Source: Trebonia sp963737285
GTDB taxonomy: Bacteria > Actinomycetota > Actinomycetes > Streptosporangiales > Streptosporangiaceae
DNA length: 64,000 nucleotides
Direction of reading: 5' to 3'
Assembly: GCA_963737285.1 (NCBI GenBank)
Contig: CAVTRT010000003.1
Coordinates: 4,030,001 to 4,094,000, forward strand
Part shown: piece by piece, positions 25,685-34,448 of the stretch
Position numbering within the stretch: position 1 is the first letter of the stretch
How the letters are laid out: each line of letters starts with the position of its first letter
The notes under the pieces: generated by a model
What the model saw: only the letters and a program-made list of their open reading frames with translations
Told to the model about the DNA's origin: nothing
The model's database searches: none
Made by a program: the position numbers and the translations under genes

Positions 25685-26607
25685 ATGAGTCACTTCTTCA
25701 GCTACATCGTCGAGCCCGGGTTCGTCAGCAGCCAGCCAGTGCGCACGGCGCTCCTGGTCGGCACGGTCGTCGCGATCACCTCGGGCGTGGTCGGAGTGCT
25801 CACCGTCATCCGCGGCCAGTCGTTCGCCGGGCACTCGCTCGGCGACGTGGCGACCACCGGCGGGGCCGGGGCGTTCCTGGTCGGCCTCAACCAGTTCTGG
25901 GGATTCCTGATCGCGGGCGTGGTCGCCGCCGCGGTCATGGAGGGGATCGGGGTGCAGCGCCGCCGCGGGCGTGACGTCGCCACCGGCGTGGTGCTCGGCG
26001 CCGCGCTCGGCGCCGCCGCGCTCTTCCTCTACCTGGCCACGCAGACCAGCAGCACGACCGGGGCCTCATTCTCGATCCTGTTCGGCTCGATGTTCGTGAT
26101 CAGCCCGGACACCGTCCCCGCGCTGATCGCCTCGGGCGTCGTCGCCCTGGCAGTCATCGCCGTGCTCTCCCGGGTGCTGCTGATGACCTCGCTGAGCCCG
26201 GAGATCGCCGCGGCGCGCGGCGTGCCGGTACGGGTCGTCGGCGCCGCCTACCTCGCCACGCTCGCCGTGGCGGTCTCGCTATCGGCGGTGGCGATCGGCG
26301 CGGTGCTGTCGACGGCGCTGCTGATCGGCCCCGCCGCGACCGCGCTGCGGCTGGCCAGGAGCCCGGGCAGGGCGATGGCCGCCGCGGCGGCCATCGGCAC
26401 GGCCGCGACCTGGATCGGCATCCTGCTCGCCTACGACAGCTACGACTGGCCGCCGTCCCAGCACGGCTGGCCGGTCAGCTTCTTCGTCGTGGCGCTCGTC
26501 GTGATCGCCTACCTGCTCAGCTACGCCCGCCGCATCCGCCGCCGGCCCAGAACCGCGAGGAACTCGCCAGCACGCAGGAGGAGGCGCCGGCATGTTCACC
26601 GGCCTGA
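25685..26607 (+). CDS. znuB: Zinc ABC transporter permease 1 (natural stop lost by an indel)
   Basis: ATG 25685, 9 bp after znuC. About eight membrane segments: TALLVGTVVAITSGVVGVLT, IRGQSFAGHSLGDVATTGG and LIGPAATALRLA match ZnuB/MntB permeases. As given, the frame does not stop at the family end but runs out of frame across the whole next permease to 27442 (585 residues). If one C is restored in CGGCCCAG near 26545, the protein ends RREELASTQEEAPACSPA-stop at 26607, the usual length. The coordinates here use that end. Confidence 0.8.
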
Positions 26608-27422
26608 TGCTCGACACCTGGATCGCGGCCAGCATCGTGGCCGTGATCGCGGGCGTGACCGGGTTCTTCGCCGTGGTCCGCGGCCAGACGTTCGCCGCCC
26701 ACGCGATCCCCAACGGCGCGTTCGCCGGCGCGGCCGGCGCGGGCCTGCTCGGGCTCAACGTCATCTGGGGCCTGGCCGTCTTCGCGATCGCCGGAGCGCT
26801 CGGCATCGGCGCGCTCGGCAGGCGGGCCAGGCAGGACGTCGTCACCGCGCTCGTCCTCGTGCTCATGCTCGGCCTCGGCGCGCTGTTCCTGAGCTTCAGC
26901 ACCGAGTACGCGGAGGTGACCTACTCGCTGCTGTTCGGCGAGGTCTACGGCGTCAGCCAGGATGTGCTGGCGCCCATCGCCGGGCTCGGCATCGTCGCCA
27001 TCGGGCTCATCGCGGTCATGTACCGGCCGCTGCTGCTCGCCTCCGCGATGCCCGAGATCGCCGACGCGGGCGGGGTCAGCACCCGCCGGATGGAGCTGTG
27101 CTACCTGCTCGTGATGGCCCTGGCCACCAGCATGACCGTGCCCGTGGTGGGCGCGCTGCTCATGTTCGCGCTGATGATCGGCCCGGCCGCCGCCGCCCGG
27201 TCCTTCACCAAGCGGCCCGGCCACGCGATCGCGCTGGCCGTCGCCATCGCCCTGGTCACGGTCTGGATCGGCATCGCCGCCTCCTACCACACCAACTGGC
27301 CGCTCGGGTTCTACGTCGGCGTCATCGCCGCCGGCTTCTTCCTGGCCGGCTCCGGCTGGACCGCCATCCGCCGGCGCCGGTCTGCGAGCCAGCCGCAGTC
27401 GGCGCTCGCTCCCGTCCTTTAA
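26592..27422 (+). CDS. znuB: Zinc ABC transporter permease 2
   Basis: 276 residues from ATG 26592, with the strong site AGGAGGAGG upstream. Same permease family: VVRGQTFAAHAIPNGAFAGA, SLLFGEVYG and LMIGPAAAARSFTKRPG. It is a diverged paralogue of the previous gene, so the transporter is probably a heterodimer. It ends 40 bp before a nested hairpin terminator. Confidence 0.9.
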   Translation: MFTGLMLDTWIAASIVAVIAGVTGFFAVVRGQTFAAHAIPNGAFAGAAGAGLLGLNVIWGLAVFAIAGALGIGALGRRARQDVVTALVLVLMLGLGALFLSFSTEYAEVTYSLLFGEVYGVSQDVLAPIAGLGIVAIGLIAVMYRPLLLASAMPEIADAGGVSTRRMELCYLLVMALATSMTVPVVGALLMFALMIGPAAAARSFTKRPGHAIALAVAIALVTVWIGIAASYHTNWPLGFYVGVIAAGFFLAGSGWTAIRRRRSASQPQSALAPVL

Positions 27423-27463
27423 GCGCTCGCTGCCGCCCTTAAAGAACAAGTCAACTCATGCAG

Positions 27464-27540
27464 AACGAGCCGTGGGTCCTCTTTCCCGCCGGCCGCCCCG
27501 AAGGAGCGGCCGGCGGGCCAACAGGCAAGCACGGCTCGTT
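27464..27540. terminator. Nested double hairpin between convergent genes
   Basis: Outer arms 27464-27474 and 27530-27540 (AACGAGCCGTG and complement) enclose inner arms 27485-27496 and 27506-27517 (CCCGCCGGCCGC and complement). All pairs are perfect. It lies between znuB (plus) and the SCO5389-like gene (minus), so it likely terminates both. Confidence 0.8.
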
Positions 27541-27568
27541 CGGGAGGGTGACCCTGAATTTCTGGCTG

Positions 27569-27955
27569 CTAGCAGTCGACGAGCTCGGGACTCTGGTTGA
27601 GCAGCTGGGACCGGGCGGAGGTGAACTCCGCGAGCGCGGCGGCGGCCCCGGGGCGGAAGACGGCGGCCCGGTGGCAGTTCTGGAAGGCGAGCCGGACGTC
27701 GTAGTGCCGCTCGACCGCGCCACGCATCGCGTCGCTGGCCATTAGCCGCAGCAACTGGCCGCGCGCCGCGTCGTCGGGCGGGGCCACCTGGTTGTCGGCG
27801 AACTGCGCGCCGCCCGCTTCGAGGTCCGCGATCAGCCCGCTGATCACCGACCACGCGTACGGCAGCGAGGCCCGGACGCAGTCGAGGAACGCGGCGTCAT
27901 CCACTTCGCCCTGCTGTGCCCGCTCAAGCAGGTCCGCCGGAACCGATAGCGACAT
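27569..27955 (-). CDS. SCO5389-like conserved hypothetical protein
   Basis: 128 residues from ATG 27955. Recognised by the conserved start MSLSVPADLLERAQQGEVDD, the central DNQVAPPDDAARGQLLRLMA and the nearly invariant end RSQLLNQSPELVDC, shared with streptomycete SCO5389-type proteins. Cytoplasmic and helical; function unknown. It sits next to the zinc operon in convergent orientation. No clear Zur box was seen upstream; a loose match, TGAAAACCATTCCA, lies at 28041. Confidence 0.8.
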   Translation of the reverse strand: MSLSVPADLLERAQQGEVDDAAFLDCVRASLPYAWSVISGLIADLEAGGAQFADNQVAPPDDAARGQLLRLMASDAMRGAVERHYDVRLAFQNCHRAAVFRPGAAAALAEFTSARSQLLNQSPELVDC

Positions 27956-28039
27956 GGGTGTGTCCCTTCTCTCCGAAGCCGGTCACCAGATCAGTGCCGA
28001 CTGCGTGCGTACAGCTACTTCCTCCATCCTTACACGAAG

Positions 28040-28129
28040 ATGAAAACCATTCCAGCATGGTTGTCGACGACCGACGCCGCGCTGCTCATCGCCGCAACCA
28101 TCTGGCTGGTCCACCGCCGCGCCGCCTGA
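28040..28129 (+). CDS. Possible 29-residue membrane peptide
   Basis: The ATG at 28040 opens a frame reading MKTIPAWLSTTDAALLIAAT and ending LVHRRAA: a short hydrophobic helix with a basic end, the classic shape of a small membrane peptide. No ribosome binding site is visible. The rest of 27956-28386 contains no other gene that I can support. Confidence 0.25.
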   Translation: MKTIPAWLSTTDAALLIAATIWLVHRRAA

Positions 28130-28386
28130 CGCACACCAGCCCGCCCGGGCTATACCGGATGGGGCCTAGAGCCGAGAGAGCTGGTGCTGACAGTCCCACC
28201 GACCGCCCAGACGTTATCCGGGAAGTGGCCGCGACCCCTGCCAGTCCGGCATTGCTTGACGCGGCCACCAGTGCCGCAGGCGCACAGTCGGAGGGCACCC
28301 GGGGCGGGACGCCAGACACAGAAGGGAAACCATCAAGTCACGATCCACCAGCCCGCTACGCGTGGCACCCGATGCAAGGGGGACCC

Positions 28387-29271
28387 ATGACACAACCTCA
28401 TACGCATAGAAGGGTTTTGATGTCATCACGCCATCGATTTGCCGTACTCGCCGGCGGGGCTTCGTGCGTGGCGGCGCTGGCAGGACTGGTGTTTGCCAGT
28501 ACGCCGGTTGCGTCCGCGCACCGGCTCAGCGTGGCCGTGACCTCTCAAGCGCCCACGCGAGCACCGGCGCTAATTGGTCAGCGTCCGCCACTCGGGCGCG
28601 CGAAGCCGTCGGGGTTGAGGCCGTATCTCGCCCCCGCGAAAACGGATACGGCGTCGCCCTGGACCCCACTGGAGAACCCGCCGCCGTTCGGGACGCCCGG
28701 CACGATGCTGCTGGAGAGCGACGGGACGGTGCTCGTTCACAATGAGCCAGACAACCATACTACGGGCGGTACGACCGACTGGTGGAAATTCACACCGGAT
28801 TCGCATGGCAGCTGGACCCTGGAGCCGAACGGCGAGCTGCTGACAGTCGATGCCTGGGCGCCCGCTGAGACCCAGCTCTACGACCCGCGCACCCAGTCCT
28901 GGTCGTTCGCGGGAAGCACGGCCGCGAACGGCAATCCCGTTGATCCGTTCCCGGTGGTCGAGATCGGGCCGCAGGTCGAGATGCCAGGCGGCAATACGTT
29001 CGTGGTCGGGGCCGGCTCGAGTGCGCAAGAGGCGCCCACGGCGTGCACCACGGACGCGAAGACGCAGACGGCGCTGTATCAATACCAGCCAGGGACTGCG
29101 GGCAGGTGGGCCGCGGGGCCGCAGATCCTGGGCACGAACCTAAAGGTGAGCTCCTCGTGGTCGCGGTCACCATGGCTGCCGCCGCCGAACAGGTCCAGGT
29201 ACATGCCGCCGAGGTCGTCTTCGGCGGTGACCAGCATGAATGACGCCTTAAGGGGCAGGTCGGCGCTGTAG
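28387..29271 (+). CDS. Secreted kelch/galactose-oxidase-like protein, 3' truncated
   Basis: ATG 28387. A signal peptide spans about residues 1-45 (core VAALAGLVFASTPVASA). The mature part has beta-propeller-like motifs: GTMLLESDGTVLVHNEP, AETQLYDPRTQSWSF and MPGGNTFVVGAG. Similarity fades at about 29140, and the last 40 codons are antisense of the convergent gene, so the natural 3' end is missing; relatives of this type are several hundred residues. Extracellular, function unknown. Confidence 0.65.
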   Translation: MTQPHTHRRVLMSSRHRFAVLAGGASCVAALAGLVFASTPVASAHRLSVAVTSQAPTRAPALIGQRPPLGRAKPSGLRPYLAPAKTDTASPWTPLENPPPFGTPGTMLLESDGTVLVHNEPDNHTTGGTTDWWKFTPDSHGSWTLEPNGELLTVDAWAPAETQLYDPRTQSWSFAGSTAANGNPVDPFPVVEIGPQVEMPGGNTFVVGAGSSAQEAPTACTTDAKTQTALYQYQPGTAGRWAAGPQILGTNLKVSSSWSRSPWLPPPNRSRYMPPRSSSAVTSMNDALRGRSAL

Positions 29272-30371
29272 GTCCACCAGCTAGGCTCGGCAGTCACGTA
29301 CACCCGCCAGGCTTCCGGCCCGGAGACGAGGCTGTTGACCCGGACCACGGTGTCGCCGACCTGGGGGAGGGCAACACAGAGGTCAAGGTGCTGTGAGGCC
29401 CCGTCGGTACGGTCCGCGGCGTCAATCATGGTGGACCAGCCGCGGGGAAGCCCGTCGGCCGGGCCGTGCCCGGTGAGCACGGCGCACAGCCGGTCCAGGT
29501 GGGCAGGCAGGTCTCCGGCGGCACCGGGCTCGCCGGACTGCTGGATCTCCGCTGCCCTGGCGAGGGCGGCGGAGCACTGCCGCTCCACCTCATCCTGCCC
29601 GGCTCTGGCGAACTGGAGGCCGATAAGCTTCAGTGCCAGCCCCGACAGTTCCCGCACGGCGGGACTGCCCGGCACCGGCGCCAGACGGCTCACGCGCGCC
29701 TGCGGGCGCGCGGACAGCACCAGGCGAGCCACTGACCCATCCTGGCTGCGCAGTTCCAGCCAGCCGCGCTCACGAGCGGGAACAGGATCCACTCCAATGC
29801 GCAGCGACACCAGCCGGCGCTCCCGGCTGAGGTCCGGGTCGTGCTGTATGTCCTCGACGTGCAGGGCGTATGCCGTTGCCTGGTCGTCGGTGAGCGCCAC
29901 GGCAGCGATGATCGCCTTGGCGAGGTCCCTTATGGCGTTCGCCCGGGCTTCCCTAACGCTGCTGCTGAGCGGGGGCGGCGGCACGGCGAGCCGGTCCTGG
30001 ATCTGCCCGGTGGGCATCAGCGTGGCGTTCAGGACGGCATGACCGGGGGCTGCGAGCAGCCCGCCCGGGTACAGCATCCCCGCCGCGGTCTCGACGGGGG
30101 AGGCTCCGCCGAACAACCAGCGGCTCCCGGCCCCCTCCCCGCCAGCGGGCAGCCCGGCCAGGCGGCGTTCCACCTCGGCGTGCAGCGCGGGCCAGCTGGC
30201 GAAGCCGTACTCGCGGGCCACCGCCAGCTGGGCCGCTGACAGCGATACCCGTTCCGAGACAGCACGGATCCGGGCCAGGGCAGCTGGCTCGCCGGCAGTG
30301 GCTGCACGAAGCAGCTCGCGCGCCTGGCGGCGAAGCTGGTCAATGTTGGGGCGGCCAGGAAGCTCGGACAC
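29079..30371 (-). CDS. Ankyrin-protein-like hypothetical protein
   Basis: 430 residues. The N-terminus LPGRPNIDQLRRQARELLRA, followed by AREYGFASWPALHAEVER, is the leader found on many actinobacterial ankyrin-type proteins, but no ankyrin repeats follow. The middle is soluble, with mixed helices. A plausible natural end is LTFRFVPR; the last 14 residues overlap the truncated secreted protein and look like read-through past a rearrangement junction near 29130. Function unknown. Confidence 0.65.
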   Translation of the reverse strand: MSELPGRPNIDQLRRQARELLRAATAGEPAALARIRAVSERVSLSAAQLAVAREYGFASWPALHAEVERRLAGLPAGGEGAGSRWLFGGASPVETAAGMLYPGGLLAAPGHAVLNATLMPTGQIQDRLAVPPPPLSSSVREARANAIRDLAKAIIAAVALTDDQATAYALHVEDIQHDPDLSRERRLVSLRIGVDPVPARERGWLELRSQDGSVARLVLSARPQARVSRLAPVPGSPAVRELSGLALKLIGLQFARAGQDEVERQCSAALARAAEIQQSGEPGAAGDLPAHLDRLCAVLTGHGPADGLPRGWSTMIDAADRTDGASQHLDLCVALPQVGDTVVRVNSLVSGPEAWRVYVTAEPSWWTYSADLPLKASFMLVTAEDDLGGMYLDLFGGGSHGDRDHEELTFRFVPRICGPAAHLPAVPGWY

Positions 30372-30518
30372 GACGTCTCCTCACGGCCCAGGCTCGCATG
30401 TGGGCTCGGTAAGAAGACGATCTTGCCGGAAAGCAGTACTCCGAACAGAGGTGGACTCAGTCCTGCCCGCGAACCCGGCGGCGCCCTCTCACGCCGACAG
30501 GGAAAGCCTATAGCGCCC

Positions 30519-30606
30519 ACGCCGGACCGTCCAGGCCCGCGATCCGGCGCCTACGCCGGACCGTCCAGTTCGGTTCGGGCGGTTCGGTTCGGGCGGTTCG
30601 GTTCGG
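30519..30606. repeat. Short direct repeats upstream of the ankyrin-type gene
   Basis: ACGCCGGACCGTCCAG occurs at 30519-30534 and 30553-30568. Directly after it comes a 14-bp unit, GTTCGGTTCGGGCG, nearly three times (30568-30606). The repeats lie in the intergenic region between the MFS gene 3' end and the start of the gene at 30371. They could be a protein-binding array or slippage repeats. Confidence 0.7.
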
Positions 30607-30648
30607 ACAGCGCGGTGGCGACATCGAGGTCATTTCGGCCATGGTTAC

Positions 30649-32019
30649 TTACTGAGATCGACTGGCCTCTTCGGCGGAGGCGTGCAGCGGCTCGGCCGAT
30701 GGCTGAAGCCCGGTGCCGACAGCAGGCGGGGCATTGGGATCGGACGGGACCCGGCTGAAGGAGAAGGCCGCCACGGCCGCCAGCAGCGCCGCGAAGATGA
30801 ACAGAGCCCGGTAGCCGCCTAGGTCCGCGACCACCAGGCCGGCGACGGGTGCGCCGATGACCTGCGGGATGGTGTAGGCGATGTTGAGGATGCCCAGGTC
30901 GCGGCCCGCGGTCGACGGGTCGGGCAGGACAGTCAGGGACAGTGCCTGGCTGACCGACATGAAGGCGCCGTAGCCTGCCCCGAGCGCGAACGCGCACACC
31001 ATGACCAGCGTCCACTCGGTGCGCCCGGCGAGCGCGAGCCCGGTCGCCGCCATCAGCACCGATGCGAGCACGGAGTACCGGCGGTAGCCGCCCGACCGGT
31101 CGGCCACGCGGCCGACGGTGACGGTCGCCATGATCGTCGCGATCGTCGCGATCAGGATGAGGATCAGCTGGCCGTGGCCCGGGTTGGGGTACCGGATGTC
31201 GTCTTGCAGGTAGTAGTAGATGTAGAGCAGGGCGATGGTCTCGGCCAGCATGATGAGGAACCGGCCGGCCATGACCGACCGGAACCCGCGCCCGCCCAGC
31301 AGCGCGCGGAAGGCCGGCAGGCTGCCGGCGATGAGCCCCTGCCGGGGCCGGGCGTCACCCGCGTCCGCGGATCCGCTGCTGACCCGGGGCAGCCGGAGCA
31401 GGACGACCACTAGCGGGATCAGGAAGAGCCCGTAGCCGACGGCGACCGATAGCATCCCGGCGGTGGTTGAGGGGAACACCAAGACGACCGTGGCGAGGCC
31501 GATGATCAGCCCGAGCGCCTGGGCGACCGAGACCAGCCCCCACACCAGTCCCCAGGACTTCCGGTCGACGCGGTCGACTATGACCGCCGACATTGGCGAG
31601 TAGGCGACGTTGATGGCGGCCTGGCAGATCGTCCACCAGATGGCGATGCCGACGATGGAGTGCTGGTAAGCAAGGATCACGTGCCCGAGCGTTCCGGCCA
31701 CCAGGCCGAAGAGCACCGTGTAAGCCCTGTTGTCGGCCCTGCGCCACCGGTCGCTGAAGTGGCCGGCCACCGGGTTGAGCACCAGCGCGGCGAGCGCGCC
31801 GATCCCGGTCACGATGCCGAGCCCGAGCGCCTTGCCCGATGATCCGGCGGCCTGCTCGATCATGCGCGGCAGCAGGTTCTGGATCGGCGCGATGAGCGCC
31901 ACGTTGCTGCCGAAGTTCGCGAGGAGCAGCGCGATGACGAATAGCCTGTTCAGGCGCGGCGCTGGCAGGTGCCCCGACGCCGGCACCGCACTTTCCGGTG
32001 CTGGCACCTGGTCCCTCAA
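30649..32019 (-). CDS. MFS transporter
   Basis: 456 residues, about 12 membrane segments. The N-terminal half contains VAGHFSDRWRRADNR, the conserved loop 2-3 motif (GxxxDRxxRR-like), and a matching segment, TVGRVADRSGGYRRYS, lies in the C-terminal half. QAAINVAYSPMSAVIVDRV resembles sugar-type (GPH-like) MFS carriers. The start is the GTG or ATG near 32019. Substrate unknown; no regulator adjoins. Confidence 0.85.
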   Translation of the reverse strand: MRDQVPAPESAVPASGHLPAPRLNRLFVIALLLANFGSNVALIAPIQNLLPRMIEQAAGSSGKALGLGIVTGIGALAALVLNPVAGHFSDRWRRADNRAYTVLFGLVAGTLGHVILAYQHSIVGIAIWWTICQAAINVAYSPMSAVIVDRVDRKSWGLVWGLVSVAQALGLIIGLATVVLVFPSTTAGMLSVAVGYGLFLIPLVVVLLRLPRVSSGSADAGDARPRQGLIAGSLPAFRALLGGRGFRSVMAGRFLIMLAETIALLYIYYYLQDDIRYPNPGHGQLILILIATIATIMATVTVGRVADRSGGYRRYSVLASVLMAATGLALAGRTEWTLVMVCAFALGAGYGAFMSVSQALSLTVLPDPSTAGRDLGILNIAYTIPQVIGAPVAGLVVADLGGYRALFIFAALLAAVAAFSFSRVPSDPNAPPAVGTGLQPSAEPLHASAEEASRSQ

Positions 32020-32186
32020 TCAATACTGGTCGGTGAACCCGACTTTAGCACCGGTTTCTCAAAGCTTCTGTGAGCACGCGCCGGAACGGGTCGTCCCCCT
32101 GACTCCCGGACGGCCCCTCACGCCTGACTTCTGCTTCCGCAACGGGAGCAAGTTGCCGGCCTCCCGCTGGGGCAGGTTTGAACGCC

Positions 32187-32423
32187 TCAGGGCTGAATGC
32201 CCTCCAGGTCCTGCAGGAGGCTAGGGTGCGTCGGCTGCCACCCGAGGGCGTCGCGGGTGCGGGCACTGGAGGCGGGCTGGTCCATCGCGAAGATCGGGCC
32301 GAACGGGCCGAAGGTCTCCTGCGGCACGGGTTGCACCGGGTCCGCGAGCAGCGTGGCCAGCCGGGCATCAAGGACTTCCGCACCAGGACAGTCCGGCACG
32401 TGCAGGATCTGAAGACTCATCAC
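32187..32423 (-). pseudogene. Chimeric remnant: thioredoxin-like start fused to an epimerase C-terminus
   Basis: 78 codons. The first 30 (MSLQILHVPDCPGAEVLDAR) match the start of small thioredoxin-fold proteins (VPDCP). The rest (AMDQPASSARTRDALGWQPT followed by HPSLLQDLE) matches the last 40 residues of NAD-dependent epimerase/dehydratases. The two parts do not belong together, so a deletion probably fused two genes. A GGAG site precedes the GTG/ATG start. Confidence 0.55.
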
Positions 32424-32489
32424 ATGCTCCAGAGTGCCACCCTGGCAGGCTCTTCGCCTCCGGCGGGGACCTCGGGCTCCAGGATGCTT

Positions 32490-32507
32490 ATGTAGCCCCG
32501 GCTACAT
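32490..32507. promoter_or_regulatory. 18-bp palindrome between rbsK and the chimeric ORF
   Basis: ATGTAGCC CC GGCTACAT has perfect 8-bp arms. It lies 30 bp after the ribokinase stop and 67 bp upstream of the minus-strand chimeric ORF, so it could be an operator of a lost regulator or a small terminator. Confidence 0.45.
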
Positions 32508-32536
32508 GTCGCCTGAATGCGATGTCATTTGCCGAC

Positions 32537-33445
32537 TCAACCGGGGTATTGCTGCACCACAGCGTTGGTCTCGCCCGCCGTAGGTATCGAAGCCTGTGCG
32601 CCTTCGCGCTGGACGGCGATCGACGCTGCGGCGTTGGCGCGTCGCAATGACTCATCCCAGCTAGCGGCACGCGCCAGCTGAGCGCAGAGCACACCGCAGA
32701 ATGTGTCTCCCGCAGCAGTTGTGTCGATCGCAACCACGGTTCGGCCATCGACGTACTGGCAAGTTCCGTCGCTACTTCGCATGCGGACTCCGTTCGCGCC
32801 CATCGTGGTTATTACGACTGGTACGCCGTCCAGCCGATCGGCAAGCATGACGGCTTCTGACTCGTTCACGACGACTACATCCACGTGCGCCAAAAGAGTG
32901 TCGGGGAGGTCGCGAGCTGGTGCGGCGTTGAGCACCACTGTTCCGGATGCTGCTGCGGCAGCGTCAACAATCGTTTGCATTGGCAGTTCGAGCTGCAGAA
33001 GGACGACCGCTGCCCGCTGGATGAGGAGACGGTCAGCGTCCTGCAGGCCGATTAGGCCGTAGTTGGCGCCGGGCGCGACGATAATGCTGTTCTCCGCGTC
33101 GTTACCGACACTCACGATCGCAATGCCGGTCGGGCTCCCGAGGTCGCGGAGCCGCGAGATGTCGACACCTTCATCAGCGAGGTGGCGACGGACGTCCTGA
33201 CCATCCGAGTCGGTACCAACAGCGCCGACAAAGGAGACGCTTGCGCCGTCTCGGGCGCAAGCGATGGCCTGATTCGCACCTTTCCCACCCATGCCACGAG
33301 TCAGTGCCCCGGCGAGAATCGACTCCCCAGGGCGGGGGATATGGTCCACCTTGAGGATTAGATCGACGTTCGCCGATCCGACCACGACCACCATCGCGCT
33401 GCTCAGCCCTTGTTCCGACTTACTGTCGTCACGGGAGCATGACAC
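32537..33445 (-). CDS. rbsK: Ribokinase (PfkB family)
   Basis: 302 residues from 33445. ATG 33394 (MVVVVGSANVDLILKV) is the likelier start because relatives begin there. Motif 1 GGKGANQAIACARDGA and C-terminal motif DTTAAGDTFCGVL with catalytic Asp are intact. It phosphorylates ribose or a similar pentose at O5. It follows the gntR gene on the minus strand (39-bp gap), so the pair is probably one transcript, divergent from the nucleoside operon it serves. Confidence 0.88.
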   Translation of the reverse strand: MSCSRDDSKSEQGLSSAMVVVVGSANVDLILKVDHIPRPGESILAGALTRGMGGKGANQAIACARDGASVSFVGAVGTDSDGQDVRRHLADEGVDISRLRDLGSPTGIAIVSVGNDAENSIIVAPGANYGLIGLQDADRLLIQRAAVVLLQLELPMQTIVDAAAAASGTVVLNAAPARDLPDTLLAHVDVVVVNESEAVMLADRLDGVPVVITTMGANGVRMRSSDGTCQYVDGRTVVAIDTTAAGDTFCGVLCAQLARAASWDESLRRANAAASIAVQREGAQASIPTAGETNAVVQQYPG

Positions 33446-33484
33446 TAGCCGTCCTCCGTCATTTAAATATTTGAGTTTTCGCTG

Positions 33485-34240
33485 TCAGCGTTCGTCGATA
33501 TTTTGAGCGAACCGGAATCGGACACGGCCGCTGACCCACAACGTTCGGGATATCTCAAGGAGGTCGCCATCCTTCTGCCGGCTCACTGCGGTCACGACAA
33601 ACAGCGGCACATCCGTCTCGGTGCTGAGCAACTGGGCATCAGCGACGGTGGCGAGAATCGTCTCCAGCGTGCTATCGACAGCCGTCGGCATGCGGGCGTA
33701 CTGGTTGTGCAGCGTAGCTGACAGGGACCCGTCCTCGAGGGGCCGGTCGATGAGTCCCGGGGCGACGCCGACGGGGACCCACGATTCCGTGACGCCGATC
33801 GGTTGCGAGTCAACATGGTGCAGGCGTTTGAGGAAGAAGGTTTCGGAGGGAATGTCGTCTGGGGTGACGCGGGCTGCAAGGTCGGCCGGCAGCGTAGGCG
33901 CGAGATGGGCTTCGAGCAGTTCCGAGGACGACTCGTGCCCTTCTTCGAGGAAGCGCTGACGCCAAGAGGAGCTGAGGCTCAGGTCATGCTGCACCGCCAC
34001 CTTGCGCGGTACGACGAAGGTTCCGATTCCTTGCCGTCGTTCGATGAGGCCTTCACTCGACAACTGGCCGAGAGCCTGCCGCACCGTCAGGCGGCTCAGC
34101 CGAAACGTGTCCGCAAGTTCAGCTTCGGACGGTAGTCGTTCACCGCCCGAGATCTGGCCGGTCTCGATCTGCCTCCGGATGTACTGCGCTGCCTGCGCCC
34201 ACGCCGGGAGCGGGGATGTCCGGTCAATGTAGGTGGACAC
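33485..34240 (-). CDS. GntR-family regulator with UTRA domain
   Basis: 251 residues. The N-terminal winged helix contains the segment from QIETGQISGGERLPSEAELA through LSRLTVRQALGQLSSEGLIE and ends in RRQGIGTFVV. The rest is a UTRA ligand domain (FLKRLHHVDSQPIGVTESWV). UTRA regulators usually bind sugars or sugar phosphates and repress uptake operons. Its divergent position from the ABC/ADP-ribosylglycohydrolase operon makes it the likely local repressor. Confidence 0.9.
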   Translation of the reverse strand: MSTYIDRTSPLPAWAQAAQYIRRQIETGQISGGERLPSEAELADTFRLSRLTVRQALGQLSSEGLIERRQGIGTFVVPRKVAVQHDLSLSSSWRQRFLEEGHESSSELLEAHLAPTLPADLAARVTPDDIPSETFFLKRLHHVDSQPIGVTESWVPVGVAPGLIDRPLEDGSLSATLHNQYARMPTAVDSTLETILATVADAQLLSTETDVPLFVVTAVSRQKDGDLLEISRTLWVSGRVRFRFAQNIDER

Positions 34241-34351
34241 GATGGCTCCCTCTTGTCTGACCTACGCGGAACAGAGCCTCAGTACTAGGGGACTCGGCGT
34301 TCAACACGGCGGCCGCCAACTCCAACACGATCGTAGCCTTCTGAAGAACTC

Positions 34352-34379
34352 TTGACAACTAGAGTACCGGACGTATAGA
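34352..34379 (+). promoter_or_regulatory. Sigma-70-type promoter of the nucleoside/ADP-ribose operon
   Basis: TTGACA (34352-34357) and TATAGA (34374-34379) are separated by 16 bp, about 70 bp upstream of the binding-protein ATG. It is the best housekeeping promoter match noticed in the window. GTATAGACATCCATAC, over the -10 region, has short inverted arms and could be the GntR operator. Confidence 0.65.
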
Positions 34380-34448
34380 CATCCATACCAGCATATGGGT
34401 CAGATCGCAGATCAAGGGCCAGGCCATGGACGCCAGTGGAGGCAGCAG

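Noticed and set aside
28036..28056. Second Zur box before the SCO5389-like gene
   Set aside because: TGAAAACCATTCCA is one base short of the 7-1-7 dyad and lacks AATGATT; too weak to call.
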